Both the position numbers and the translations under genes were made by a program. From Calamus simplicifolius (Eukaryota > Streptophyta > Magnoliopsida > Arecales > Arecaceae): 64,000 nt of DNA. The notes beneath the pieces were generated by a model. It was given only the letters and a program-made list of their open reading frames with translations. It did not search any database and had not been told where the DNA came from. The stretch is taken from the NCBI GenBank assembly GCA_900491605.1, contig UESW01004011.1, positions 995,783-1,059,782 on the forward strand. The letters are read 5' to 3'. This document shows, piece after piece, positions 13,120 to 24,199 of this stretch (position 1 is the stretch's first letter; each line of letters begins with the position of its first letter).

Positions 13120-13735
13120 GCAGGGTCGACCAAGAATGGTGTCGAGGCTGACTCGGCGGGCTGGAGATGCCGGGACCGAGCGGGACTGACCAGGAATGGT
13201 CGGGGCCGACTCGACGGGCCTGGAGATGCCGGGGCCGAGCGGGGCCGACCAGGAATGGTCGAGGCCGACTCGGCGGGCCTGAAGACGCTGGAACCGAGCG
13301 GGGCCGACTCGGCGGGCCTGGAGCTACCGGGGCCGACCAGGAATGGTCGGGGCCGACTCGGCGGGCCTAGAGCTGCCGGGGTCGAGCGGGGCCGACCAGG
13401 AATGGTCGGAGCCGACTCGGCGGGCCTAGAGACGCCGGGGGCCGAGCGGGGCCGACCAGGAATGGTCGGGACCGACTCGGCGGGCTTGGAGCCGCCGAGG
13501 CCGAGCAGGGCCGACCAGGAATGGTTGGGGCCGACTCGGCGGCCTGGAGCTGCCGGAGCCGAGCGGGGCCGACCAAGAATGATCGGGGCCGACTCGGCGG
13601 CCTGGAGCTGCCGAGGCCGAGCGGGGCCGACCAGGAATGGTCGGGGCCAACTCGACGGGCCTGGAGACGCCGAGGGCCGAGTGGGGCCGACCAGGAATGG
13701 TCGGGGCCGACTCGGCGGGCTTAGAGCCGCCGAGC
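13120..13735. repeat. 60-bp minisatellite in E1 left LTR (~10 copies)
   Basis: The unit contains 'ggccgactcggcgggcctgg' and 'gaccaggaatggtcggg', with a period of 60 bp, and runs for about ten imperfect copies. Each unit holds the inverted repeat GACCA-ggaa-TGGTC. As 60 is a multiple of three and the sequence has few stops, long spurious open frames run through it on both strands. Confidence 0.9.
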
Positions 13736-13791
13736 CGCATTAATGTTTTGGTTTTGCCGAAATTGCCCTTGTGGCTACACCAGCCACATCA

Positions 13792-13808
13792 GATGCCCCC
13801 CGCCCCTG
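13792..13808 (-). promoter_or_regulatory. E1 polypurine tract
   Basis: Plus-strand GATGCCCCCCGCCCCTG directly abuts the LTR end; on the minus strand this is a purine-rich tract AGGGGCGGGGGGCATC next to the LTR's TGATGTGG. This is the expected plus-strand primer position next to the 3' LTR. Confidence 0.75.
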
Positions 13809-14162
13809 AGCGCTAAGGACCGTGCGCTGCAATCCTTTGACGAAAGGAGCGCGAAAATTCAAAAAGAATGATTGCCTTCTTAGTGCGCTTTAAATGGCTT
13901 GATGAGCTGGTGCTTTGTCCCGAGGTAGTGTCGCTTCGAAGATCTCCCGTAATCATGCGGTAGGTGGGGCTGACGTTGGCGCCGGACGCTCCGGGAAGAG
14001 AGCTCATTGGGGAATGAAAAAAGGCGAGGATCATCATTGCTTCTCTATTTTCTATGCCCCACGATTGGCCAGGGATCACGCCCCTTGGAACGGATCGAGG
14101 CAGCTTGTCTTGGGCGCAGGCGAGATTTCCGGCTGATAGCTCGTGGCGCAATAAAGGTTTGC

Positions 14163-14212
14163 CACGTGACGGGATCTCGAGCGTCGCTGATGGAAGGTGG
14201 AGGGTATAAAAG
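14163..14212 (+). promoter_or_regulatory. Putative promoter of the E1 antisense gene
   Basis: A G-box CACGTG (14163-14168) is followed by TATAAAAG (14205-14212). The first ATG of the antisense gene lies ~120 bp downstream, after a pyrimidine-rich leader. The box lies on the strand opposite to gag-pol, so it would drive an independent transcript from inside the element. No transcript data are available. Confidence 0.55.
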
Positions 14213-14334
14213 CGCTTCTAGAGTCTGGGGAAGGCTTTTACACCGCTATTGCTTTCTTCTACCTTCCTCCCTGAGCTTCTTCTGCGACCCGAGCCCTTCC
14301 AACTCCCAGGTTAGTTTCATCCTTTACTCCGCCC

Positions 14335-16693
14335 ATGGACCGTAGTGCCATTAGGGAGGGTAAAAGACCCATGGAAGAGTCTTCCCAATCCAGCAGTGAA
14401 AACCAAGCCCCTGTAGCTAGCCAAATGCCTCGGTCGGTGGGTGGCATCATCATCTGCGACCGATCGAGGGCGATAGGACCTCCGTCCACCTCCGATTCTC
14501 CTATTAGGGCAGCCCCCATGTCCTCTCGCCGTCTGGCGCTTCCTCCAGCGGTGAGCTCCGATTCAATAGGTCCAGCGGGGGTGGCCTCCACCATGACCCC
14601 TAAGGATGTAGAGGCTGTTAGGGTAGATATTTGGTCCCTGACTTCATTGGCCTATCCATGTCGGGGCTCGAAGATAGGGTGACCTCTGACTACCCAGGTC
14701 GGGTCGCTTTATACGAGGAGTTCTTCCGGTGCGGGCTGCACCTTCCCTTCCATCCCTTTCTCCTTAACCTCTTAGATAGGTATAGGTTGGTGCCGGCGCA
14801 GTTGACTTTGAACTCGATTCGGATCATCTGTACCTTTGTCATTCTGTGTCATTTTGAGGGGGCCCGTCCAGGGCCGTCTCTGTTCCGAGCTTTCTATAAG
14901 CTTCGCCATCAAGGCAAGGGGGCCTGGTGGGCCTTTACCGCTAGGCCGGGCAGAGCTTTCCCTTTAGGCCTCCCGTCCAAAATTAGGGGGTGGAAGTCTA
15001 AGTTTCTTTTTGCCCATGTCGAGGGGGTAAGGGCCGCCTGGAGGGAGCCAGACACTAGCTCGAACGACGACTCCTCTGTAAGGGATAGGGAATTGTTCAC
15101 CCAACTGTCCAACTGCCAAATCCCCGGCTACAAGGAATTCCTGTCCGAGGAGAACTTGGTAGAAGCCGAGTTAGCCCCGGCGACCGGTGAGCTTGACGCC
15201 TCATTCCCTCTGTCCCGACCTTTGGTTTGTTGTATGTCGTCGCTAATGCTTGTTATCCTTTCTGTGCAGCAATGAAGATTTCCGCCAGCGATTTCAAGGC
15301 CATCCTGAGGCAGAAAAGGCCGGCGACCAAAGAGTCGTCCAGACCGGCGAAGAAAATTCGAAGAAGGGAGCCAGCTAGGCCGGCCGTAGCCCTCACGGCC
15401 CCAACGCCTACGAAGGAGCCGGCTGAGAAGAAGCCGGTTGTAGGAGAGGCTCCGAAGCCAGCTAGGGCCGAAATTGAAGAGGGGGAGATCCCGGCCACCA
15501 CTGAACCGATGATGGTGGTTTTGGATGAGGAAGCCCCCGCCCCCGCCGATGTGCCCGAGGCGGGGCGGGTTACTATCGCCGTCAGCCCCCCGGCTGTTGC
15601 AGAGCCGGCGAGGGAGAGTGCTCCCTCAACTGCTAGCGAGGGGGAGCGAGTCGCCAGGAGGGCCCGGGACGGGGCGGAGGCGACCGGGAAGCAAAGGGGT
15701 GAGCCGAGAAGCTCGTCCCGTCAACCAGCCCGCCCCCAATCCGAAGTCCCGCTGGAGGGACAAACTCGGCTGGTCCCCGCACTTGGCACGATGGCGGATG
15801 CCGCACAGAGTTCGAACGCCGAGTTTGAGAAAGAGATGCAGGGATTGAGTCACTCCGCACTCCTAGATATGGTCATGGTCGCTGTTGTCCAGGTACTTTT
15901 TGAATCTTCCTCATTTTTCCCAATGTTTTTCCTTTCTGTAGCTAACATGTTTCCTCTGCTACAAATGACCAACGATGCCCTGGGCCTTCGCGAGGCGCTG
16001 GCCCATTCTTCGAATACGATAGTCAAGGCCCTGGCACGGGCAGACAAGTACAAGGAGAGCATGGCGCAGGCCGAAGGCCTTGCTCGACTTCATCAAGAGA
16101 CCTCGGCCCGCGATGAGAGCTTAGCCGGCCGTCTACGGGAGATGGAGAGCCGGGCCGAGGCCGAGAACGGTCGGGCCTCCGCAGCCGAGGCCAAGATAGG
16201 GTTGGCCTCGGAAAGGTTGAAGGCCGTCGCGGCGCAGAATGAAGAGCTGACCAGGCGGCTCCAAAGCACCGAGGAGGAAGTCCGGGCCGCAGGGGAGAGG
16301 GCCGCTGCCGCGGAGAAAGCGACAGCGGAAGTGGTTTCGGAGAAGGCCGGGGCGGTAGCCTATGCTGATGAGGCTAGTGCCCGTGCCGAAGAAGCCGAGA
16401 GCAGAGCCTGGGAGGCCGAGGCGCGAGCCAAGGAGGCCGAGGCCAAAGCACAGCGAGCTGAAGCTGAGGCGGGGCAGGCCGTTACTAACTACAAGGCCTC
16501 GTCGGAGTTTAAGCAGGAAGTCATCGAGGCCAACCTCGATGCCTATGTTCAAGGCTTCGAAATGTGCAAGGTCAAAGTATCTGCAGCCCTTGAAATCGAC
16601 GTTTCTGAACTTGAAGACATCCGGCCTGGGGAGTCTGAAGAGGAGCCAGCAGAGAAAGAGGACGAGAAGAAGCCCGGCCCCAGCGAGCCTTGA
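14335..16693 (+). CDS. E1 antisense gene: Transposase_28-like and coiled-coil protein
   Basis: The product has three parts. A Ser/Pro-rich N-terminus starts at ATG 14335. A globular domain (about 14640-15180) has 'YEEFFRCGLHLPFHP', 'NSIRIICTFVILCHFEGARP' and 'GLPSKIRGWKSKFLF', the pattern of Pfam 'putative gypsy type transposon' (Transposase_28). A long Ala/Glu/Arg-rich coiled coil (about 16000-16480) follows, with an acidic tail ending GPSEP. An 83-bp intron (GT 15187, AG 15268-15269, preceded by a pyrimidine tract) joins the two reading frames exactly in phase 1, strong support for a real spliced gene. A second GT/AG pair near 15893-15941 would break the frame, so that stretch is probably exonic. 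One frameshift near 14620-14635 separates the N-terminus from the domain, so this copy is probably dead. The function of this family is unknown; such ORFs are described in Tat-lineage elements. Structural or transcription-control roles are speculation. Confidence 0.72.
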
Positions 16694-17339
16694 GGATCCA
16701 CTGTCCGTTTTTCTTTTCTTTATCTTGTGTAACCGGCCTCAGGCCCAATTTTGTACTTCTCCCTAATTGCTAAAGAAGAAATTTTTATCAAACTTCTCTA
16801 CGTTTTGTTCCATCTGTCCTTTCTTCTTTTGGAAGAACGTCTTACTGTGCCTTACTTCCCGCGGCCGAGTCGCATTCGTTGACAATATCGTAGCCGAATG
16901 TTGCACCTTCTGAAATGTTTTCTTAGTTTCAAATGTTGCACATGTTAACAATGCCGTAGCCGAATTACGACTTTGGACCGGACGATGTTCGAGTGCACCC
17001 CGGAATGTAAGCCGACCATGTGGAAGGTTACTCAAAATTCTTCATGTTGTTGCAAACTGTTTGAAAAGAAACTCATCTACGTATGGATCCTCCAAAGGCT
17101 TGGAATGATCCACGAGCGACTCGACGCCAAGATTAATTTTGCAGGCGTTGGGGCAGACCAGAGATGGTCGAGGCTGATTCGGCCGTCGTGGGGACGCCGA
17201 GGCCAAGTGGGGTTGACCGGGGGGGGGGGGGCCTACATCGACTCGGTCAGTGATGAAGATGCCTGGGCCAGTCAGGGACGACCAGGAAAGGCCATGGTTG
17301 TGCCGGCTGACACGGAGTCTGTGAGGGCCACACGGAGCC
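16694..17339. other. E1 spacer after the antisense gene
   Basis: Holds the probable 3' UTR of the antisense gene (T-rich, with 'aaagaagaaat' near 16775) and degenerate sequence leading into the repeat array. It includes a run of ten or more G at about 17219-17230. No convincing coding sequence. Confidence 0.5.
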
Positions 17340-18616
17340 TTTTGGAGCTATCTCCATGGTCTGGGTTCCATATGAGGGGCGATCCGGCCGGATACACAGT
17401 CATTAGGAACTTAACCGACTTGGAGGCATCGTCGTGCCGGGACCAAATGGTACTCTATTAGCTGCGGTGCCGGCAATCTTTTTGAACCGCTTCAGGGATT
17501 TGTGTGCCACCTGAGGGGTGACTCGACCGGGTACGAAACTGTTAGGGTCTTAACCGACTCGGAGGCACCGCCGTGCCGGGGCTGAGTAGTGTCCCGTTAG
17601 CCGCGATGCCGGTGAGCTCCTTCTGAACCGCCTTAAGGGTTTGTGTGCCGCCTGAGAGGCGACTCGATCGGGTACGAAGCTGTTAGGGTCTTAACCGACT
17701 CGAGGGCACCGCCGTGCCGGGACCGAGTGGTGTCCCGTTAGCCACAATGCCGGTGAGCTCCTTTTGAACCGCCTTAAGGGTTTGTGTGCCGCCTGAGAGG
17801 CGACTCGACCGGGTACGAAGCTGTTAGGGTCTTAACCGACTCGGAGGCACCGCCGTGCCGAGGCCGAGTGGTGTCCCGTTAGCCGCGATGCCGGTGAACT
17901 CCTTTTGAACTGCCTTAGAGGTTTGTGTGCCGCCTGAGGGACGACTCGACCGGGTACGGAGCTGTTAAGGTCTTAACCGACTCGGGGGCACCGCCGTATC
18001 GGGGCCGAGTGGTGTCCCGTTAGCCGCGATGCCGATGAACTCCTTTTGAACCGCCTCAGGGGTTTGTGTGCTGTCTGAGGGGCGACTCGACTGGGTACGA
18101 AGCTGTTAGGGTCTTAACCGACTCGGGGGCACCACCGTGCCGAGGCCGAGTGGTGCCCCATTAGCCGCGATGCCGGTGAGCTCCTTTTGAACCGCCTCAG
18201 GGGTTTGTGTGCTGCCTGAGGGGCGACTCGACCGGGTACGAAGCTGTTAGGGTCTTAACCGACTCGGGGGCACTGCCGTGCCGGAGCCGAATGGTGCCCC
18301 GTTAGCCGCGATGCCGGTGAGCTCCTTTTGAACTACCTCAGGGGTTCGTGTGCCGCCTGAGGAGCGACTCGACCGGATACGGAGCTATTAGGGTCTTAAT
18401 CGACTCGGGGGCACCACCGTGCCGAGGTCGAGTGGTGTCCCGTTAGCCGCGATACCGGTGAGCTCCTTTTGAACCGCCTCAGGGGTTCGTGTGCCGCCTG
18501 AAAGGCGACTCGACCAGGTACGAAACTGTTAGAGTCTTAACTGACTCAGAGGCACCGCCGTGCCGGAGCCGAGTGGTGTCCCGTTAGCCGCGATGCCGGT
18601 GAGCTCCTTTTGAGAG
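17340..18616. repeat. 141-bp tandem repeat array in E1 (~9 copies)
   Basis: 'ggtacgaa' recurs at 17530, 17671, 17812, 17953 (variant), 18094 and 18235, exactly 141 bp apart, with further copies at ~17389, 18376 and 18517. Each unit contains 'gttagggtcttaaccgactc', the inverted repeat GGCAC-cgcc-GTGCC and 'cccgttagccgcgatgccgg'. The array sits between the pol stop and the antisense gene's 3' end. Similarity between central copies is high; the first copy is the most diverged. Confidence 0.92.
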
Positions 18617-18699
18617 ACCTGGTCCTTGGATGCAAGGGAGAGTAGGCTGTGGCGTCAGAAAGGACCTCCTTTATTGCTTATGCCCCAGGGGATACATCA

Positions 18700-21600
18700 T
18701 TAGTAATATTGGCGGAGGTTATCCGCATTCCAGATACGCGGAATGGGTTGTCCGTTGAGTTCTTCTAGTCTGTATGCCCCTCGGTGGAGTGTCTCGATGA
18801 CACGATAAGGATCCTCCCAGTTGGGGGATAGCTTGTCTCCCTCTGTAGGTTTGGAAACCTCAGCTTTCCTCAGAACCAAGTCTCTGCGGCGAAAACCTTG
18901 AGACGAACTCGAGCATTGTAGTACTTGGCCGCTCGCTGACAAAAGGTCGCCATGCACAGCTTCGCCCGATCGTGCGCCTCGTTGATGAAGTCCAAATTAG
19001 CCCGAATCAGCGCGGAGTTATTTTCCTCGTTGAAGGACTCCACACGCGGACTGGGTAGTCCAATCTCGATAGGAATGACGGCCTCGAATCCGAAGGCAAG
19101 ACTGAAGGGAGTCTCGCCCGTCGGGGCCCTGGGGGTCATGTGGTAGGCCCATATCACACTGAGGAGCTCCTCCACCCACCGACCTTTGGACCCGTCTAGC
19201 CGGGTCCTAAGTCCTCTGAGGATAGTGCGGTTTATGACCTCGGCCTCTCCGTTGGTCTGGGGCTGGCCGACAGAGGTGAATCGGTGATGAATGCCTAGCT
19301 CGTCACAGAAGCTTTGAATGCTTCATTATTAAATTGGCGGTCGTTGTCGGTGACGAGGGTGTGAGGTAGGCCAAAACGGCATATGATCGACTTCCAGAAG
19401 AAGGCTTTGACTTTGCTTTCAGTGATCTTGGCCAATGCCTCGACCTCGACCCATTTTATGAAGTAGTCGATGGCGACTAGCAAGAATCTCCGTTGCCCTG
19501 AAGCGAGGGGGAATGGCCCAAGGATGTCCATTCCCCATTGAGCGAAAGGCCATGGGGCTGAGAGTGGATTCAGCGGGGTAGATGGTTGATGTTGGATGTG
19601 TGCGTGGCGCTGACAACCATCGCATTTCTGAACTAATTTAGCTGCGTCCTCCCTCATAGTAAGTCAGAAGTATCCCTGATGGAGAGCCTTTTGGGCTAAG
19701 GATCTGCCCCCCAGATGATTTTCACAGATGCCCTCATGGATTTCTCTGAGGATGTAGTCGGCGTCGGCGGGTCCTACACACTTGAGTAGGGGTAGGAGAA
19801 CGACCTTCTGTATAGACGTTCGTCGAGGAGGATGAATTTGGAGGCCCTCCACTTGAGCAGTCTGGCTTCGTTGCGGTCGACAGGGAGAGTGCCATCGGTG
19901 AGATAGCGGACGTAGGCATCCATCCATGTGGGCTCTTGGGTGAGCGGAGGATTTCCTCGCTACCCACTATGCTGGGCCTTTCTAAATATTCAATGTAAGC
20001 ATCCCTTGCCATGCCGTCAGCAGAGGTAGCCAGACGAGAAAGGATGTCGGCCTTAGCATTTTCACTCCGGGGAATGTAACTGATACTGAAGTAAGGTAAC
20101 GTGGAGGTCAGAAGCTGAACCTTGCTCAAGTACTGAGTCATAACAGGGTCACGCGCCTCGTATTCTCCATTGATTTGCCCGGAGACGAGTTGTGAGTCCG
20201 TGAAAGCTCTGAGATGCCTTATTCCAAACTCCTGGGCTAGCCTTAATCCGGCCAGCAGGGCCTCGTACTCAGCTTGATTGTTGGTGGCTTCGAATAAGAA
20301 CCGCAGGGCGCACTCCGTCCTCTCTCCTCCTGGCCCGGCAAGAATGAGGCCGGCACCGCTTCCCTGAGAGTTTGATGCACCATCCACATGAAGGATCCAA
20401 GTTTCTCCATCGCCGTTTGGTTTGGGCTCGCGCTGTTCCTTGGTAACCTCCTCAGTCGCCTCCTCCACCCAAGTGCATTCAACTAGGAAGTCAGCTAAAA
20501 CTTGGGACTTCAGAGCCCGTCGTGCTGGAAAGGAGAGGTCGAACTTTTCTAGCTTGATGGCCCACTTGGCAAGTCGGCCCGAGGTATCCGGACGAGCCAG
20601 GATGGCTCGAAGGGGTTGGTCTGTGAGCACCACAATAGGATGGGCTTGAAAGTATAGGCGGAGGCGCCGGGCAAAAATTATCAGGGCGAAAATAACTTTT
20701 TCTGTCTTGGAATACCTAACTTCTGCATCATGGAGGACCTTGCTCACATAATAGACGGGTCTCTGGGTTCCGTCGACGTCGAGATGCACCAGGACTGAGC
20801 TAACGACTTTCGAAGAAGCAGCTAAGTAGAGGTAAAAACTTTCCCCGTCTCTTGGCTTAGATAGGAGCGGTGGAGAGGACAGGAACGCCTTCAACCCGTC
20901 GAAGGCTCTCTGGCAGTCGTCCGTCCATTCGAAGCTGTTCATCTTCCGTAGGGCCTTGAAGAAGGGCAAGCATCTCTCAGCCGATTTGGAGAAGAAACGA
21001 CTCAGAGCCGCCACTCTCCCCGTCAGTCGTTGCACTTCCTTTTTGCTGGACGGCGGCCTCATATCGAGTATGGCGCTGATCTTCTCCGGATTTGCCTCGA
21101 TCCCCCGCTGGGTCACCATAAAACCCAGGAACTTGCCTGCCGTGACCCCAAAAGTACACTTCTTGGGGTTCAGCTTGACTTGGAAACGATGAAGGTTGTT
21201 AAAGGTTTCCTCTAAGTCGAAGACGTGATCGAAGGCGCGAGTGCTCTTTGTCAGCATGTCATCTACATAGACCTCCATATTCCGGCCTAGCTGATCTTGA
21301 AACACTCTGTTCATCAACCTTTGGTAAGTTGCCCCCGCATTCTTGAGGCCGAAAGGCATCACTTTGTAGCGATAAATGCCTTTCTCCGTCACAAAGGATG
21401 TGTGCTCTTCGTCGCTGGGGTCCATCCTTATCTGATTATATCCAGAGAAGGCGTCCATGAAGCTGAGGAGCTCATGCCCGGAGATGGAATCCACCAGCTG
21501 ATCTATCCTTGGCAGGGGAAAGCTGTCTTTCGGATACGCCTTGTTGAGGTCGGTGAAGTCGATACAAATTCTCCAGCTCCCATTTGCCTATCGCACCATG

Positions 21601-22802
21601 ACCATATTAGCCAGCCAGCTAGGGTAGTGTGCCTCCCGGATGTGACCGGCGCTGAGCAGCTTGTTGGCTTCCTCATCGATAGCCTTTTGTCGATCATGAG
21701 CGAAGCTTCTCTTCCTTTGGCGGATTGGACGGTGCCGTGGGTCAATGTTAAGCTTGTGGATGATCACCTCCGGAGGGATGCCGGGCATATCAGACGCTGA
21801 CCAAGCGAAAACGTTCGAATTAGCCCGCAGAAAAGCTAAGAGGTGCTCCCGATCCTCTGGGGGAAGGAGTTCGCCGACCCGGATGGTCTTCGCCGGGTCG
21901 TCTCCCAGAGGGAAAGTTAAGAGGTGCTCGACTGGTTCTCCTTCCTTGCTGGAATCTCTGGGATCGGTTGCTTCTAAAGTTGATTCAGCTTCCAAAGGAC
22001 TTGATGCCGCGTGATAACAGGGCAGGACTGGGCTGGTCTCATCGCGCATCTCTCCGACTCCTTCACTAGTGGGGAACTGCACCAGTAAACGCTGGGTGGA
22101 GATAACTGCGTCCAAAAGGTTAAGACCTGGACGCCCGAGAATGGCATTGTAAGCCAAGGGGACCCTTACGACCAGGAATTTCATGATCACTGTGCTTTGG
22201 CATGGCGGCGTTCCGACTGTCACAGGCAAAGGTATCTCGCCTTCAACCCTCACTGAGTCCCCGGTGAACCCGACCAACGGGACCGCCACAGGCTGAAGGA
22301 AGTCTAAAGATAATCCCATCCGAACAAAAGCATCGTAAGTAAGGATGTCAGCTGAGCTGCCACTATCAACTAATATCCTTTTTACAGGGTGCTTAGCGAT
22401 CGTCATGGAGACGACGACGCCTTTATTGTTTACATTTTCAACAACAGCAGATCCTCCCTCAGGAATTACATTATTCGTCGCCTCCTCCCCTCTCGGCCGC
22501 TTAGATGCAAAGGCTGTTCCCCAAGACACCATTCCGACCGTCTGCTCAGTGGGGGCGTTATCGACCGTGGCCTGAACAGGTGGAGGCCCTATGAGGGCCG
22601 GCAGCGGCTGCGACGCCTTCTGAACATACTTGCCGAGGTAGCCTCGCTGAATAAGCTCCTCGATGGCCCGTTTCAAGCTGTAGCAGCTGTCGGTGTCATG
22701 GCCATAATCCCGATGGAATCGGCAGTAACGGCTTTTGTCGCGGGAAGGACCTTTCTTCATGGGAGGAGGGCGCTGGAGGTAAGGCTCGCCCTCGATCTCC
22801 AT
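18700..22802 (-). pseudogene. E1 pol: protease, RT, RNase H x2, integrase (broken)
   Basis: The region codes for replication and integration enzymes. Order on the minus strand: gag knuckle C-X2-H-X4-H-X4-C (22683-22724), protease with DSGSS (22353-22367), reverse transcriptase with MPFGLKNAGATYQRL and YVDD (21258-21269), RNase H of RT, a second RNase H with HVDGASNSQG and NNQAEYEALLAGL, then integrase with an HHCC finger (HEGICENH, CDGCQRH), WGMDILGPFP and TDND. The C-terminal NW...YRVIETL and NADNLRQYY end precedes the stop at 18700. Breaks: an in-frame TAG at the start of RT (~21589), and frame changes near 19800-19930, 19660, 19295 and 18900. The second RNase H is the lineage hallmark. The copy cannot make a full polyprotein. 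Confidence 0.88.
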
Positions 22803-23876
22803 CAGGATGTGGGATCGAGGGGCGAGAAGAGGTGTGAGCTTGCTCTCGTCGGGGATGGGGCTTCGACGCCTATTGTCGGATCGAGGCGGTCTGATCGCCG
22901 GTGTCGAGGGGGTCCACTCGGCTCAGAGCGAGCGGGCTTGTGGCTGGAGCTCCTTGAAGATTCTCGATGGGTGAAGTCAGCTTCATCCACACGGATGTAC
23001 TTTTGAGCCCGGAGGAGGAGGTCGGAGTAAGAACTCGGAGGCTTTTTATCCAATGAAAAGGTGAAGCGGGATGGGAGGAGTTCCCGCTTTAGCGCCAACG
23101 TCGCTACCGCATCATCGAGATGATAAACTTCAAGGGCAACAGCCTTAAACCGGGACACAAAGTCCCGCAGCGACTCCCCCTCCTTCTGGCGCATGGAGAA
23201 GAGGCTGTCTTTACCCTTGGAATCCGCCGACAAGTATCGAAATGTGCCAGAAAGGCCTTCTCCAACTCTCGGAAGGAGTCGATGCCGTGAGGGAGCAGGC
23301 GCGAGTGCCACGCGCGAGCGGCCTTTTGTAGAGTGGCGGGAAAGGCTTTGCAGAGAAGGGCGTCCGAAGCGCCCTGGACTTGCATCATTGCTTTATAACT
23401 CTCGAGATGGTCGAGAGGATCTATCGTACCATCGTACGGGTCTACTTGGGGGAAGCAGAATCTGGAGGGGACAGGTTCCTCCAATATCCGGCGGGTGTAA
23501 GGAGGACGAGTGTCAAACTCTTCCTCCGGTTGATGATTGATTTTTCTGGCGAGCTCATCCAACCGCCTCTTGTACTCGTCAAGCACTCCTCCGTCTGGCG
23601 GCTGATTGTCGAGGCCCTCCGAAATGGCTCGAAGGAGGAAGAAGAAGAAAAAGAAGGGGAAGGACGCGGGAGCTGGGACTTCCGCTTTGGTTCCTCCTGA
23701 TGATGCGGCTCGGGAGGAAATTTGTTGGGGGCACGATCAGGGGACCGTGGCCGTTTAGGGGGCTCACGGCGAGGCTTCCTAGGGGAAGCCAGATGACGAC
23801 CGGCCTCCCACCGAGGAGAGCCTCCTCTTGCCGACTGCTGACTGGCGGAGAAAGCGGTCTGGTGTTGGGTGGCCAC
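22803..23876 (-). pseudogene. E1 gag (broken)
   Basis: Capsid/nucleocapsid part of the element. It starts at ATG 23876 with a basic, Ser/Pro-rich N-terminus (RKPRREPPKRPRSPDRAP), then the retrotransposon gag core: FPQVDPYDGTIDPLDHLESY, LLCKAFPATLQKAARAWHSRL and LFSMRQKEGESLRDFVSRFK, typical of Ty3/gypsy gag. Frame changes occur near 23590-23620, 23200-23230 and 22810-22850, where the reading frame enters the nucleocapsid/pol part with the overlap TGATG at 22802. The order and length fit a full gag before decay. Confidence 0.85.
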
Positions 23877-24199
23877 GGACTGTTGCTGCTAGAGTCCGTG
23901 GACCATAGCGGTGAGAGTTTGGACTTGCTAGGTGAGAGTCGCTAGCCGCTTCACAGTTTGGACGGCTGCATCCGGTGATGGGCAGGTGACAGGAGGATCG
24001 GTAGCAGGGGGATTGGCCTCCTGCTGCCTAACTGGCGGGGGGAGCCCCGCTGGACAGCTGACGGAAGCGTTCTGAGCTCATGTCACCACCATGGCTTCAA
24101 AAGAAAAAGACGGGGGGAGCAGAGTTCGCCGAGATGTAGCACAGGGAAACCCTGAGATACTTGCTGCGTCAGCCCCGCCCCCTACCTGGCGCGCCAATC
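23877..24199 (-). other. E1 leader with primer binding site
   Basis: On the minus strand the leader begins with a PBS, TGGCGCGCCAGGTAGGGG (24196 down to 24179), three to four bases after the LTR. TGG pairs with the CCA end of a tRNA; I could not name the tRNA with confidence. The first ten bases, TGGCGCGCCA, form a perfect palindrome. The remaining ~300 bases up to gag contain no open frame of note. Confidence 0.7.

Larger units (their letters stand above)
12448..13791 (-). repeat. E1 3' LTR (complete)
   Basis: Begins TGATGACGCCCGATCAC and ends CCACATCA, so the element has TG...CA ends. It repeats at 24200-25229. The U5/R half (12448-12800) is moderate in GC; the U3 half is dominated by a GC-rich 60-bp minisatellite. 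The length is 1344 bp. Parts of the U5 half ('gtcccaggacc', 'gggaccctccgacgc') are also found in the LTRs of E3, showing common ancestry. Confidence 0.88.

Noticed and set aside
13255..13743. 162-codon plus ORF and minus ORFs opposite
   Set aside because: 60-bp minisatellite of the E1 LTR; repeat peptide only.
15893..15941. 49-bp intron in the E1 antisense gene (GT 15893, AG 15940)
   Set aside because: Removal gives an immediate stop, while the sequence is open in the used frame. Kept as exonic, with the possibility of an altered acceptor.
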